In this document: in pieces, positions 49,946 to 62,274 of the stretch
Position numbering within the stretch: the first letter of the stretch is position 1
Layout of the letters: each line of letters opens with the position of its first letter
From: Raphanus sativus
Taxonomy: Eukaryota > Streptophyta > Magnoliopsida > Brassicales > Brassicaceae
DNA length: 64,000 nucleotides
Assembly: GCF_000801105.2 (NCBI RefSeq)
Contig: NC_079515.1
Location: 23,459,407 to 23,523,406, forward strand
Direction: 5' to 3'
The notes under the pieces: generated by a model
What the model was told of the DNA's origin: nothing
Seen by the model: the letters and a program-made list of their open reading frames with translations, nothing else
Databases searched by the model: none
Made by a program: the position numbers and the translations under genes

Positions 49946-50344
49946 GACTATCCACGAATTTTTTTTCTATTTTTATATACTCTTTCCATTTCAAAATGAT
50001 CCATGTTTAAGGAAAAAAAATTGTTCTGAGTAATTTTAAAAACTATTTTAAGAAAAAATATTATATTTTCTTAATTTACAATATCTTATTATTATTCTGA
50101 GTAATTTTTAAAAAAAATTATTGGAAAACGAACAACATGTTCAAGTCAATGCCATTCAATGGACGGCAACACACACACTTGAAGAGTTAAAACTTAAGCT
50201 ACGTGTTAGAGAGTGCGCGGGAGATCTTGACCGTTGGATTCCTCCTTCAAATCAAAGTATAAACCTCATTAGAGAGAGAGAGAGACTGAAGAGGAAGAAA
50301 ATGAAAGGATAAGAACTTTGAAGTTAGAGAAGCAGTTTACATCC

Positions 50345-52985
50345 ATGGCAGCTCGTAGAGTGTCTTCTCTACTATCTCGATCCTTTTCAGCTTCCTCTCC
50401 CTTTCTCTTCCGTTCTCAAGGTAATATAACCCACACAACAACCCCTCTTCCATGATCTCTGATTCAGTGAATCTCCGATATTATCTCCATGTTTTGAACT
50501 TTGTTGCTGTAATAAATAAATGCAAGTATGCTCTGTTTCAGTTAATCATGAAGTATATTGTTTATGATTAACCAAAACGAACCGAAAGTTTTAATTATTT
50601 GATATCTTGATCTATGGTTATGATGTATTAAGACATTACCATATACAGGGAGAAACTGTTGTAATGGAAGTAGTAGGGTCGTAAGGAGATTTGGAACCTC
50701 TTCTGCAGCTGAAGATATCATAACCCCCTCGGTTCAAGTGTCTTACACACAGCTCCTAATCGATGGGAACTTCGTAGACGCTGCTTCTGGTTAGTAAAGT
50801 TTTCATTTTTAAAAAATTTATAAATGCTCTGTTCAGGTGTTACAAAAAAAAATGCTCTGTTCGGAAACAGAGGAATTAAAAAAAAGGCAAAGTTTGAGTC
50901 TTGAAGTTCTGTTTCCATGAGCACTGATCGTTGGTTTTTGAATTTTTGGGGGTGGGGGTTTAGGTAAGACGTTCCCAACTCTTGATCCACGCACAGGGGA
51001 GGTCATCGCAAATGTAGCTGAAGGAGATGCTGAAGATATCAACCGGGCGGTGAAAGCTGCAAGGAAGGCCTTTGATGAAGGACCTTGGCCTAAGATGACT
51101 GCTTATGTATGTTATATTCTTGAGCACGTTAATGAAATTTAATGTGATATTGGTCTGATCTCGGTTTCGTTTTCAGGAGAGGTCAAGGATAATGCTGAGA
51201 TTCGCAGATTTGGTTGAGAAACACAGCGAAGAGCTCGCTGCTCTTGAGACATGGGACAATGGGAAGACTTATCAACAATCCAAAACAGCTGAGATTCCAA
51301 TGCTCGCCAGATTGTTTCGCTACTATGCTGGTATAACACATAGAACTCTATGCTGTTCTGTTCTCTTGTTTAAGTTCTGTAAAATGAACCATTCTTGGTT
51401 TTTTGCTTTGATGGTGTAGGATGGGTGGATAAGATTCATGGGCTCACAGTTCCAGCTGATGGAAACTATCATGTCCAGACACTGCATGAACCAATAGGAG
51501 TTGCTGGACAGATCATTCCATGGAACTTTCCTCTTTTGATGTTTGCTTGGAAAGTTGGTCCTGCTCTTGCTTGTGGTAACACCATTGTCCTCAAAACCGC
51601 TGAACAAACTCCTCTCACTGCTTTCTACGTCGGCAAGCTTTTCCTTGAAGTAATAATATATAAATCTTCATCACTTTCCATTATTAAAAGAGCCTTCTTG
51701 TAACAATGTTTCTTGAAAATGTATGATAAGGCGGGTCTTCCTCCAGGTGTTCTGAATATAGTTTCTGGATTCGGTCCAACCGCAGGTGCTTCCCTCGCGA
51801 GTCACATGGATGTAGACAAGGTAGAGATATCTATTTTTACTTGCTCTTTAACTTCTTTAAGAGACGTTGTTCCTTTTTTCCCTCCAGCTTGCTTTCACAG
51901 GATCAACTGATACGGGCAAAGTTGTACTGGGTCTAGCTGCTAACAGCAATCTCAAGCCAGTGACACTAGAACTTGGAGGGAAATCACCATTCATCGTATT
52001 CGAAGATGCAGATATCAATAAAGCTGTAGAGCTTGCACACTTTGCTCTCTTCTTTAACCAGGTTTGGTCAATATAGTAGAACATATATTAGTTAGTTCTT
52101 GAGGTAATGTACTTTTTTTTTGGTATAGGGGCAATGTTGCTGCGCTGGGTCTCGGACATATGTTCATGAGAAAGTGTACGATGAGTTTGTTGAGAAAGCA
52201 AAGGCACGCGCATTGAAACGTGTGGTTGGTGATCCTTTCAAGAAAGGCATTGAACAGGGTCCTCAGGTTATACACATATTCCATTGCATTATAAGGAGTT
52301 TTATTTATTATATCTTTTTGTGTCTATTTTTTGTTGATTGGTTTTGTAATTTTTTTTGTGTAGATTGATTCGAAGCAATTCGAGAAAGTGATGAGGTACA
52401 TAAGGTCAGGTGTTGAAAGCAATGCTACTCTTGAATGTGGTGGTGATCAGATTGGTAACAAAGGTTACTTCATCCAACCTACAGTCTTCTCTAACGTCAA
52501 GGTAACAAATAAATAAAATAAAAAAGCTCTTCAATGTTGTTTCATTCCAAGTCACTATGAGATATCAAAAACAGGACGATATGCTTATCGCTCAAGATGA
52601 GATTTTCGGACCAGTCCAATCGATCTTGAAGTTCAGGTACGTAGAGCTGATCACACCATAGTATATTTTGGTGCAACACCGGTTACTAAATTAAGGGGTG
52701 TTGGATTTAAGGGATGTGGATGAGGTGATAAGGAGGGCTAACGAGACGAGATACGGGCTAGCCGCAGGGGTTTTCACAAAGAGTCTGGACACTGCAAATA
52801 GGGTGTCGAGGGCTTTGAAAGCTGGCACTGTTTGGGTTAACTGTTTCGACGTCTTTGACGCAGCCATTCCCTTTGGTGGTTACAAGATGAGCGGGAATGG
52901 TCGAGAGAAAGGTATTTATAGTCTCAACAACTACTTGCAGGTCAAGGCTGTTGTCACTCCTCTTAATAATCCTGCTTGGATATGA
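50345..52985 (+). CDS. ALDH2B4: Mitochondrial aldehyde dehydrogenase, ALDH2B type
   Basis: NAD-dependent oxidation of acetaldehyde to acetate in mitochondria. Eleven exons (50345-50420, 50649-50789, 50964-51106, 51177-51330, 51420-51649, 51731-51820, 51888-52061, 52129-52266, 52364-52501, 52575-52636, 52712-52985) join to 539 residues with no break. The N-terminus [20 protein letters not shown] plus RRFGTSSA is a clear mitochondrial presequence. Hallmarks: [16 protein letters not shown] (cofactor), FTGSTDTGK, catalytic Glu306 in LELGGKSP, catalytic cysteines 339-341 in GQCCCAGSR, and EIFGPVQ. Length equals the Arabidopsis family member At3g48000, whose position also matches. A (GA)n microsatellite sits just upstream at about 50272-50286, in the likely 5' UTR or promoter. 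Confidence 0.97.
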
Positions 52986-54517
52986 TCGCGCTCTAGTTTC
53001 TTTAATTATTGCATAAAAATGCTCATAATAAAAGTTTAAATGATAGTTAGTCAACGGATTGTGATACTGTAATAAATGTGTAATCAAGTTCTCAGTTCTC
53101 ACTGTTGTTCATCTCTCTTTCATACACTGTAAGCTTTTACACTTCCCGTGCGCTTTTCGAGAAACAGAAGAAGTTATAAGTCGAAATTGAGATGGTGGAC
53201 TATCGAATTTAACATATAAACGTTCAATCAAAAGAAGGGTTAGCTTTTTTTCTTAATTAGTACAATTCATAATAAAAACTAAAAATGAGAAGGAACGGTT
53301 GGTAACCATCCAATATTTAGAGTCTCATATTTAGATGTACATGTACTTGTTATTGTTAATCATCAAATTTGTGTTTATCTTTTGATTTTATCCGCATATA
53401 TTTCTATTGGTTATCTTTAAAAATGTAGCATCTTTCTGGAAAAACATCAACGCAAATAAACCTGGGTTTTAGGGTTCTGCTCGGTTTTCGAACGGGTCTT
53501 TTGGATCATAGCATTTGGATCCAATAAGTAAATGTAAAATTTTGGGTAAGTTCAGATCGGTTAGAATCTATAACTAAAAAATCTATAAAATACTTAGTAA
53601 TTTTCAAATCTATATTAGATCCGGATCAAATTCAGATATTTAAGATCCGAATATGACACAAATACCCAACCCCCCTCCCTCCTCTCCATCTCGAAATATG
53701 TTTAAGAATTAATAAATAATTTAAAATAAATTATTAATAGTTAAAATAAAGAATTTTAACTTTAAATTTTACATTTAAAGTTTTATATTACAAAAAATAA
53801 CAAAAATTGTTAACAAAAATATATTTTAACTAAATCTTAAACTAAAATATAGAAAATAGAATACAAAAGATCATAGTTTTGAATATTTATATTTTAAAGT
53901 CGGATATGAGTCATCTCTTACTGGGTCGGGTCTATTTCAATTTTTTTGAATTCGGATCTATTTCGGAATCAGTTGTTTTTGGTTCCAAATTTTTTGGATA
54001 AAAGAATTTTGGACCGCTAAATACTTATAAATTTTTGGTTTGATTTTAGATCGAATATTTTTAGATCAATTCTGGTTTGGGTTTTCGGGTCTAGGTAAAA
54101 TATCGAGGTCTAAACGCAAATATGATTGGAAATCAGATATGCTGAAAGCTGTAGTAATGTTTTAAGTTGAGCTGCCAATATTTTTTTACTCAAGTACTAG
54201 TATTGTTAAAAGATTTTGCATTGTTAGCAATTTTTTTAATACTCGTTAGTTATGCTTTTACAAATTATAAAAAAACATTTGTGACTATACTAGTTGCCAC
54301 TACTTGCCATGCTAAAACTACTTGCCATGCTAAAGATTGCTTGTAACCTTTTCTCTCTAAAATTCTACATAATTCGTCTTTTTTAATTGCAACTTAGATC
54401 TTCTAATGTAATTAATAAACATTGATCAAACTAATTTACCACAAGGGTTTCCACAAAAACATGCGTCAACTAATCGGATAAAATATATAGACCGTTTAGC
54501 TGTTGACCACTTGTATA
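52986..54517. other. Intergenic AT-rich DNA
   Basis: 3' flank of ALDH2B4, then a stretch (53450-54110) rich in short phrases such as GGGTTTTCGGGTCTAG and TTCGGATCTATTTCGG that look like an old dispersed repeat. No gene seen. Confidence 0.5.
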
Positions 54518-55075
54518 CCAACATAGACCGGCTATTGATCGGGCGTCATTTAAACGGTCGCCGTGCCTAATCAGTTTCTTCTATCAGTGTTATTATCCAG
54601 ACAATAGTCGGCCCTAACTATAGTTTAATTTTTCACTTTTGTCTCTTGGTGACTGTAAAAAGATTCCCATTCAAGTTTGTTTATCTTGAGGGCACAAGTC
54701 TCCCACTCATCACCAAATTGTATCTCTGATCATGTCTCTTTATTTTATCTTCTTGCTCATCGAATAGCCAAACATCATGGTCTCGCTTTCATACAGTATA
54801 CTACACTAAATAACCCCAAAAAACTTTTAAGATACGGATCAATTTCCTCTTTGGGACTCGTAAGTATCTCTACACAGAAAAGGTATCCTCATTTTTAGCA
54901 CATTCTCCTTACATTCATCTGCCACTCTCATTTCACTTGGTTATTACTTATTTCAGCTGAAGTGTATGCATCGAATAAAGAAACCGTGATATTTCATTAT
55001 CTTCATCATATGGTATAGTTTCAAGAGACAGGTATGAATTTACTTCTTTACTTCGAAATAGATTGATTATCTCTC
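54518..55075 (+). repeat. Segmental duplication, copy 1 (upstream of the WAK-like relic)
   Basis: Shares many blocks in the same order with 57892-58462, for example CTTGAGGGCA with CTCCCACTCATCACCA, CATCGAATAGCCAAACATCA, CATACAGTATAC, AAGATACGGATCA and CATCATATGGTA. No long ORF. The TATAAA-type phrases and leader-like ending suggest a former promoter and 5' region. Confidence 0.75.
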
Positions 55076-55081
55076 ATATAT

Positions 55082-55754
55082 GAGAAATACTTGGGTTCAC
55101 CCCTAGAGTGAACCTTTAGGTTCACCCAACTAATATGATTTTATTATTTAATATTCAGTATCTTTTAAAAAATGAAACAAAATATTGTCAAGTTTTATTA
55201 TGTTTTTAAAATAAAAAATAAATAGAAAATAATAGTAGGAGCAAAAAAAGATTTTATATTTAAAATACCGTCAACAAAACACTAAATCCTAAACCCTAAA
55301 TCATAAACCCTAAACCCATGGTAAACCCTTGGATAAATCCTAAATTTTTTTATTTTTTTTTTAAATATACTTTTAACACAATCAACTAAACCCTAAACCC
55401 TAAATACTAAACCCTAACCCTTGGGTAAACCCTAAACCCTTGGATAAATCCTAAACTCTAGGATTTAGAATTTATCCAAGTGTTTTGGATTTACCAAGGG
55501 TTTAGGGTTTACCCAACGGTTTAGAATTCAGGGTTTAGTATTGGTTGACGGTATTAAAAGTATATTTTTCTAAACGTGTTTTTGTTTGCAATTATTATTA
55601 TTTTTTATTTATTTTTATTTTTATTTTAAAATATAATAAAACTTGACAATATTTTGTTTCCTTTTTTAAAAGATACTAAATATGAAATAATGAAATCCTA
55701 TTGGTTGGGTGAACCTAAAGGTTCACTCTAGGGGGGTGAACCCAATAATTTCTC
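55082..55754. mobile_element. Mutator-like MITE (673 bp) with 9-bp target duplication and telomere-like core
   Basis: The left end GAGAAATACTTGGGTTCACC mirrors the right end GGTGAACCCAATAATTTCTC. Long inverted repeats (ACCTTTAGGTTCACCC, then TTGTCAAGTTTTATTAT and partners) run inward for about 150 bp. The 9-bp CTCATATAT occurs at 55073-55081 and 55755-55763, the Mutator signature length. The core (55280-55530) holds many CCCTAAA/TTTAGGG-like repeats in both orientations. No ORF. Confidence 0.88.
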
Positions 55755-55763
55755 CTCATATAT

Positions 55764-56144
55764 ATATGCATTTTAATATTAAAAAGTGTTTGTGAATTGT
55801 TATTTTTACGTGTGGTTAATTCGTACTATAATCATACACCAAACTGAAAAGTCACGAGCAGTTACAAAATCAATCTAATTAAACGGTTTTCAAACTCTAA
55901 ACCTAGCTAGCTTAAAGAAATTCAAAAGGCTAGCATGTGGATGAACTAAACATGGATCATGCATGTACATTAAAGTGGAGTAGATATATGGGCATGCTAA
56001 TAGAGGTATGGACATCTCACTAGACACTAACCCCTGCAATGATGTATATATATCACGAAGAAGAAGAAGAGTGAATATGAAAAGAAATAAAACACATAAA
56101 AACAAAAGAGAGAGAGAAATTCTTTTTCAGCAGAACTCACCGTT
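55764..56144. other. Intergenic; upstream of the WAK-like relic
   Basis: No gene seen apart from the leader of the relic. It includes short GAA and GA runs near 56055-56120. Confidence 0.45.
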
Positions 56145-56800
56145 TCAAGTTCTTGTCAAAGCAACTGTGGTGGAAAGATTGCTATAACGTTTCCATTTGG
56201 AATCGGAAACGGTTGCTACTATAGTGATTGGTACGAGGTTAAATGCAATAATTACGTCCCGTTTCTGCCCAAGTGAAAATAGAGAGCATTGATGGCAATA
56301 TAACAAGGGGAGGGTGCAGAGTCTGCACCAATGGTTAAGATGGTCAAGGGAGTGTGTTTGGCCGAAGAATTAGAGAAAGCGACAGAAGGGTTCAATCTGG
56401 GAGAGGGTGCTTCGCCGATCGAGATGGTCAAGGGAGTACTGTGTTTAAGGGAATGTTAGCTGACGGAAGAATGTAGCAGATAAGAACTGTCTTTGGAGGA
56501 AGACAGAGTTGGGGAGTTTATAAATTAACTGATCATCCTGTCTCAGTTAAACCACCGGAACATCATAAGAGTTCTTGGTTGCTGTTTAGAGACAGAGGTG
56601 CCATTGTTAGTATACGAGTTCATATCCAACGGTAATCTCTTTCAACGTCTTCAAGAAGAAAGTGCTGATCAGATGATAACATGGGAACTAAAAGATGGAA
56701 TTGCTAAAGATATAGCCCGAGATCTGCCATACCCTTCACTCTGTGGCTTCACCTCCTGTTTTTCACAAAGACATCAAGTCCACGAACATCATGATTGACG
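56145..56800 (+). pseudogene. Wall-associated-kinase-like (WAKL) pseudogene
   Basis: WAKLs are membrane kinases that sense pectin fragments and pathogens. The first piece, 56145-56276, is the start of the galacturonan-binding domain: [20 protein letters not shown] then [12 protein letters not shown], ending in a stop. Then comes KIESIDGNITRGGCRVC in another frame. From about 56350 the kinase part begins at ELEKATEGFNLGEGAS, lacks a clean ATP-binding region, and continues with [36 protein letters not shown] follows, then scraps of the catalytic loop ([13 protein letters not shown], near 56770-56800) in a shifted frame. The EGF and membrane parts are deleted and several stops are present. It is clearly non-functional. 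Confidence 0.82.
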
Positions 56801-57119
56801 AGAAATTCCACAAAACAAGTTCTACTCTAATTATATATATTTTAAAAAAGATCCAGACAAAATTGGCATTTATTTCAAAACATGTAATATCATACTTGAT
56901 AACGGATCACGTTTGACATAAACTTCAAACAAGCCTGATCATATTAACAAAATATATACAAAATACGGTTAATAATTTAAATGTTAAGTTGTAAAACATG
57001 TATTTTATTCAAAGAGATTCTTTCTTTGTTGAAATGTAAATTTATTGATTTTCAGAAAAAATAATAATATTTATGTACAACCAATAGCTAAACAAAATTT
57101 AAAAAAAAAACTGAGAACT
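56801..57119. other. AT-rich intergenic DNA
   Basis: Nothing recognised. Confidence 0.45.
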
Positions 57120-57440
57120 AATTCTGTCTCCCGTGAGCACTAAACCAACATTGCAATAATCTCCTGAGCTTCAGTTTCTCATAATACTTAGTGGACATGG
57201 TCCTTTATCTTATAGTCTTCTCAATGATCTTTGCCAACTAACCCACTGGCTTAGTGAGCTGTGTATGCCATCTCTCTTTCCGTTCTTTCCATATGTAAGA
57301 AATGGATACTTGAAAAGCTAGCCCCAACAATATAGATGGTAACAACCCATGAGAACCTGCCATAACTTTTAACATTTTGACCCGAAAAAAAAAAAAACTG
57401 CCATAACTCTCTCTACTTTTCAAGAGATTTTTTGAGTTTG
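57120..57440 (-). mobile_element. LINE reverse-transcriptase C-terminal tail fragment
   Basis: On the - strand: LLGLAFQVSISYIWKERKER WHTQ, then in another frame LAKIIEKTIR and STKYYEKLKL. This matches the usual end of plant non-LTR polyproteins (IYxIWxERNxRxH ... IDKxIRxRI). Short and frame-shifted, so a dead fragment. Confidence 0.68.
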
Positions 57441-57538
57441 GCTATAAGAAAGATTAACTTCCTTTATCAATACCATAAATCAAAATCAACTTTACCTTTC
57501 TAAATATTAATTAAAGATGATAACTTGAAAAACCACAA

Positions 57539-57813
57539 GGTGGTGGGCTAGTGGTCTTGAGGCAGTTCCAACACCGATAAGGACCCAGATTCGAATACCC
57601 CTTGTGGCCACGAAATGCTTTACGCCCTCTCCAAGTTTAAATTTAAGCGCGACGTTGGTGCTGGACCCTTGGGTAATGAGTATTAGTAACGGCTGGTTTC
57701 GGGCCAGGGGTGACTACGGGCCTAAGGATTGCGGAAAGCTACGGAAGTGACTACGGGCCTATGGTTGCAGAAATCTACGGAAGTGTCTACGGGTCTACGG
57801 GTTGCGGAACATC

Positions 57814-57845
<32 letters not shown>
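57539..57845 (+). mobile_element. tRNA-derived SINE, about 300 bp
   Basis: It has a Pol III A box-like TGGGCTAGTGGT at 57544-57555 and a B box-like AGATTCGAATACCC at 57587-57600. A body with three GACTACGGGCC/TCTACGGG-type repeats and an (AAAT)n tail at 57825-57845 follow. No coding sequence. Confidence 0.75.
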
Positions 57846-57891
57846 TTGAAGAATCGACGGACATACGTTTTAATTTAAACAACAAAAAACA

Positions 57892-58462
57892 TAGACCGAG
57901 CGTCATCTAAACGATCGTCGTGCCTAATCCATCTTTTCTTTAATGGTGATCTATGTTATCTAATAACAGGCCCTAGCTATAGTTCTAAATTTTACTTTTG
58001 TCTCTTGCCTCTTGGTGATTATAAAAAGATTCCATTCAAGTAGTTATCTTGAGGGCAGAACTCTCCCACTCATCACCATTTGTAATTGTGATCATATCTC
58101 TTTGTTTAATATTCTTCCTCATCGAGTAGCCAAACATTATGGTCTCGTTTTCATACAGTACTCACACTAAATAACCCAAAAAAGAACTTTCAAGATACGG
58201 ATCAGTTTCCTCTTTTGAGACTCGTAACAGTAACCCCATTCTCAACACAATCTCCCTACAAAATTTTGGACCGTAAGATAAAAAGTTTGGATGTCTTTCT
58301 CATTTCACCTGTTGGTTATTATTTTTTTTATTAAATCTGAAGTTTATCTAGTGAATTATATGCATCGGACTAGGAAAGTTTTGGTATTTCATGATCTTCG
58401 TCATATGGTAGTTTCAGGAGTTCGATATGATTTTATTTCTTTATTTCGAAACAGAATGACTG
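57892..58462 (+). repeat. Segmental duplication, copy 2
   Basis: Second copy of the 54518-55075 segment, about 3.4 kb away in the same orientation. Many small indels separate the two, so the duplication is not recent. No kinase sequence follows it. Confidence 0.75.
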
Positions 58463-58551
58463 TGTGTCCGTTTCTCATATTTATTGACCGAGAAAGGAAA
58501 TCGTATTATTAAAAAGGAATATTTGCAGAAGTAGATTATCTATAATAAAAA

Positions 58552-58786
58552 CTAGAGCTTGTTTGCACGGATATTTATTTTGTTTTCATAATTGTGTATA
58601 TACTAGGGAATTGCCATATTCTAAAAAGATTTCCAAAAATATATATTAGCATTAAATGTAATTGTTCATGTCATATTTAACCATATGTCATGTCATCAAT
58701 CTTAATAGTCATGTCACAATTTTTTTTGTGAAAACGATTGTAGAGAAGACATGTGGCAAATCACTTCTCAAATATAGACTAGGGGA
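58552..58786 (-). mobile_element. Short Helitron-like element (235 bp)
   Basis: The - strand 5' end TCCCCTAGTCTATATTTGAG with A before it, and the 3' end CCGTGCAAACAAGCTCTAG followed by T. The hairpin is weak. The phrase GATTTGCCACATGTCTTCTC near the 5' end recurs (diverged) at about 61740. Confidence 0.6.
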
Positions 58787-59690
58787 TGATATACAAAAGG
58801 ACTAAATATATTTATTTATGGCATTTTATGTTATATAAATTTATAGTACTTTTGTTTTATCAATAAATATTAAATTTTCGTACATACTTGTTATACAAAA
58901 TTTTGGCTTTAAATAATTATATAGAAAAACATTTTTAAAATTGATTTATCGAATTTATATAGTTTGAATATATTTAAACTTAAAAGTATATTTAATAATA
59001 TTCATATTTTAACATTTTATGCATTGTTATTCATATTATGTAAACTCAATAAATTTTGAACGAATTTTATATTTACTATTATTTAGTGATGCAAAATATC
59101 TGATGAGATTTTTATATAGGTTTCTTTACTAATCTTTGTTGTTTAAACATTTTGTAGCCATATAATATATATTTAGTCCGTACTTTTAAAAGAGAATTAT
59201 TCTAAAAATATATATATACTTAAACAAAATTGTTGAATCTATTCATTTTTAATTTACAAATCAAAGGCAATATCATCATTTTAAAATTCAAAACTTAGAG
59301 AGTGTATGTTTGTATGTCTCGTGGTTATAATAGGATGTAGAGGTAATTTGTTATACTGTCACGTGAGTAATAATAAAATCAAAAACATCAGACTCAGTAA
59401 ATTGTTAGATGACGTAATTGAATTTATATGTTTGATATAGTTTGGTTAAAATCAAAGGATGAAATGAACATGGGGTAATTATCAAATGAGCTTCATTATG
59501 AATTTTAAGTTGAGTAATGCAGTCAAAAAGTTATTATTATATCTCCTATTTTTTACGAATGAAAATGTAAATGGTAGAATGAAAGATTTAAAATAATTAA
59601 TGTTTTCCTTAAATTTAGATGGTTAGTTTATGATGAATTAAAAGACCAAAATACAATTAATGAAAATCTTAAAAACAGATTTAAATACAA
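58787..59690. other. AT-rich intergenic DNA
   Basis: No gene seen. A TTTTAAAAGAGAATTATTCT phrase near 59186 resembles a Helitron 5' end on the + strand, but no matching 3' end is evident. Confidence 0.45.
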
Positions 59691-60819
59691 CTAGATTTTA
59701 ATCTGCGCAACCGCGCAGATGTTTGATTTCATTTATACTTTTTCGTTTTATTTTAGTTATCGCTTTAATTTTTACACGCAGATTAAGAAAATATTTAATT
59801 TTACATATTTTTAAAATAAAAACACTTTTACATATATACCTAACTATATTTCAATCTATAGAAAATATAATAATATATAAAATTAATAAATTCTACATTG
59901 AAATTATAAAGCGAACTTATTTTTAAACAAAAAACTTTTCTCAACAACAAAATGTAAATTGAAACGGAAGTACTATATATATATAACATCAGTATTTGTA
60001 TATATTTTTAATTTAATCATATCCTTAAATGTTTATATAAAGATTACAAATACAACAATGCTATAGTTTATATGTCATAATTAATCAATTGTGTTAATTG
60101 TGACTTCTTACTATACATTTATTTAACTGAATTTGTATTTCATTATTAAACGAATCAATATATGCAAGAAACAATATCTTTAAAATTAATATATATTTAG
60201 TATATATTATTCTTATCCACACTTCAAAGTTCTGAATTAATTTTTAGAAATTTTTTATTTATTCATTTTAGATAATACATTTGTATATATAAAATTTTAA
60301 AATATGTTAATTTATATACATGTATTATATAGTTTAGCATGTTAACCCGTTTTTGCTAACATATTATATTCTTTTAATATAAATATTAATATTATAAAAA
60401 GAAAAATATTAATATATTAATTTAATATAACTTTATCATATTTATTTCAGTATACAAATTATTTAATATGAAATTTTATGATTAAAAAATAAATAAAATA
60501 TATTTGTATTTTTGTTTTATAAACGATAACTGAATATACATTATTCATAATAACATTTTATTATTAATTACGAATTTATATACATTTTTAAAACTGAGAT
60601 CTTGTAATATCTTTTACAAAAATTTGTTAGAAGTTTTAAAATATATATATTTTATTTCAAATGAAAAGATATTAAAAGATATTACGATTAAAGTAGTTAT
60701 ATAGATTTTATATTATTTATATTAAGAAAACATATTTATAAATATCTAATAGTAGGTACAAATTTTAAAAAATCACACATGAAGTGAAGTCATGACTTCT
60801 GTTTTAATATATAATAAGA
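59691..60819 (-). mobile_element. Non-autonomous Helitron (1,129 bp)
   Basis: Read on the - strand it starts TCTTATTATATATTAAAAC with A before it. It ends with the hairpin CATCTGCGCGGTTGCGCAGA, then TTAAAATCTAG, followed by T. The core is AT-rich without ORFs. Confidence 0.92.
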
Positions 60820-62266
60820 TGGCATTTTGCGTATACCATATGAACACAAGGTTATTTTTCAAGTATACTTTTCTTTTAATAGAGAAGATATTGAAAACTA
60901 TATATACATACACATTATTAGATGTTTTCTTGCATCATGTGCAGTAAGAATTTTTTTTAATTTAAATTATATTTTAAAATGAAAATTTATTAACATTATA
61001 GATTTTATTATTTTCTTATCAATGTTTTAATATATATTTTATTTAATTAAACACAAAATCAAGATAAAATAATTTTATTTATTTAAAATAGTGTTTAACA
61101 ATATATACATGTAATATAAAATAATAATCGTAGATTTTCTATCTATTTATTTTGGTTAAATATATTAAATCATTCGGTATACAATCAATAAAGATTGATA
61201 TAAAATTGTATACCTATCAAAAATGAAAACTAAACAATGTTTATAAAATTTGTAGATATATAAGAAACTAATGATTTTACGATTAAAATTATATATTTTT
61301 AAAATTATAGAATTTTCTAAAAATTATAGTAATAATTTTTTATAACTATAATAAAATAAAATAAAATTATATTTTGAAAATTGTAATGTCATATTTTAAT
61401 ATATTCAATAAAATTGTATAAATTTTTAAAAAATTTAGTAATAAAAATTGTATTATTATAAAAAACTAATAATATTTTAAATTTTGTAGTGTCATATTTG
61501 AATATATTTTATTTATTGATGACTTATGAGTTATTTCTATATTATAAAAAATTACCAAAAATAAATATCAACACATATGAGTTATCGTCATATTCTGAAA
61601 AATTTATCAAAAATATAAATTAATATTAAATGTAATTTTTATATGTTATATTTTGTCGTAAATCATATCATCTATTTTTGTAGTTATGTCATATTTTTTT
61701 ATATTTTTTTATGAAAGTGATTGTAGAAAGAATATGTGGCAAAACCACTTTTTAAATAATGTCTAGAAAATTATTCAACGGTGTTAGAAATTTATGTTTT
61801 TATAACTAGCAGCATTGAGCAGTTAAATTTTAATATTTTCAAAACTTATGAATATAAATGGCCAACCAAAAAAAGTCAAACGCTTGAGCAATGTCGAACC
61901 ATCCACCTGGACGCGTCGAACAATAAATATATTGCTTAACCATGCACCTCATCACCCCAAACATTTAAGTGCGTCGACGTTAGCTTTAGATAAATAATGT
62001 TCATTTTTTTAAAGCAAATAAAATAATGTTCTTTAGATAAACATTATAAACATGTTTCACATGAAGCCGTAGAGATTTATTTTAATAGCGTGTTTGATTT
62101 TGTATAGAGTGCAATGTTGTAGTGCGTATCATGTGTGGATTTCAAAGCACATTTGTAGACTTGTAGTGCATAAAATGTTTTTTTTTTCTATGCACAAGTA
62201 GATCATAGTGCATACTTTTTGACGAAAGTTAGAACTATAGCAAATGTGTTGATTACAAAGATTTAA
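60820..62266. other. AT-rich intergenic DNA with Helitron-like relic
   Basis: No gene seen. 61549-61770 is a diverged relative of the short Helitron at 58552-58786 (GTGATTGTAGAAAGAATATG then TGGCAAAACCACTT), probably the 5' end of another decayed element on the - strand. Confidence 0.45.
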
Positions 62267-62274
62267 GAAGTAAA

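Noticed and set aside
49975..50110. Third Stowaway MITE
   Set aside because: Only one end is visible; no inverted partner or second TA was found.
55280..55530. Interstitial telomere left by chromosome fusion
   Set aside because: The CCCTAAA-like units are degenerate, in both orientations and lie wholly inside a MITE with its own target duplication.
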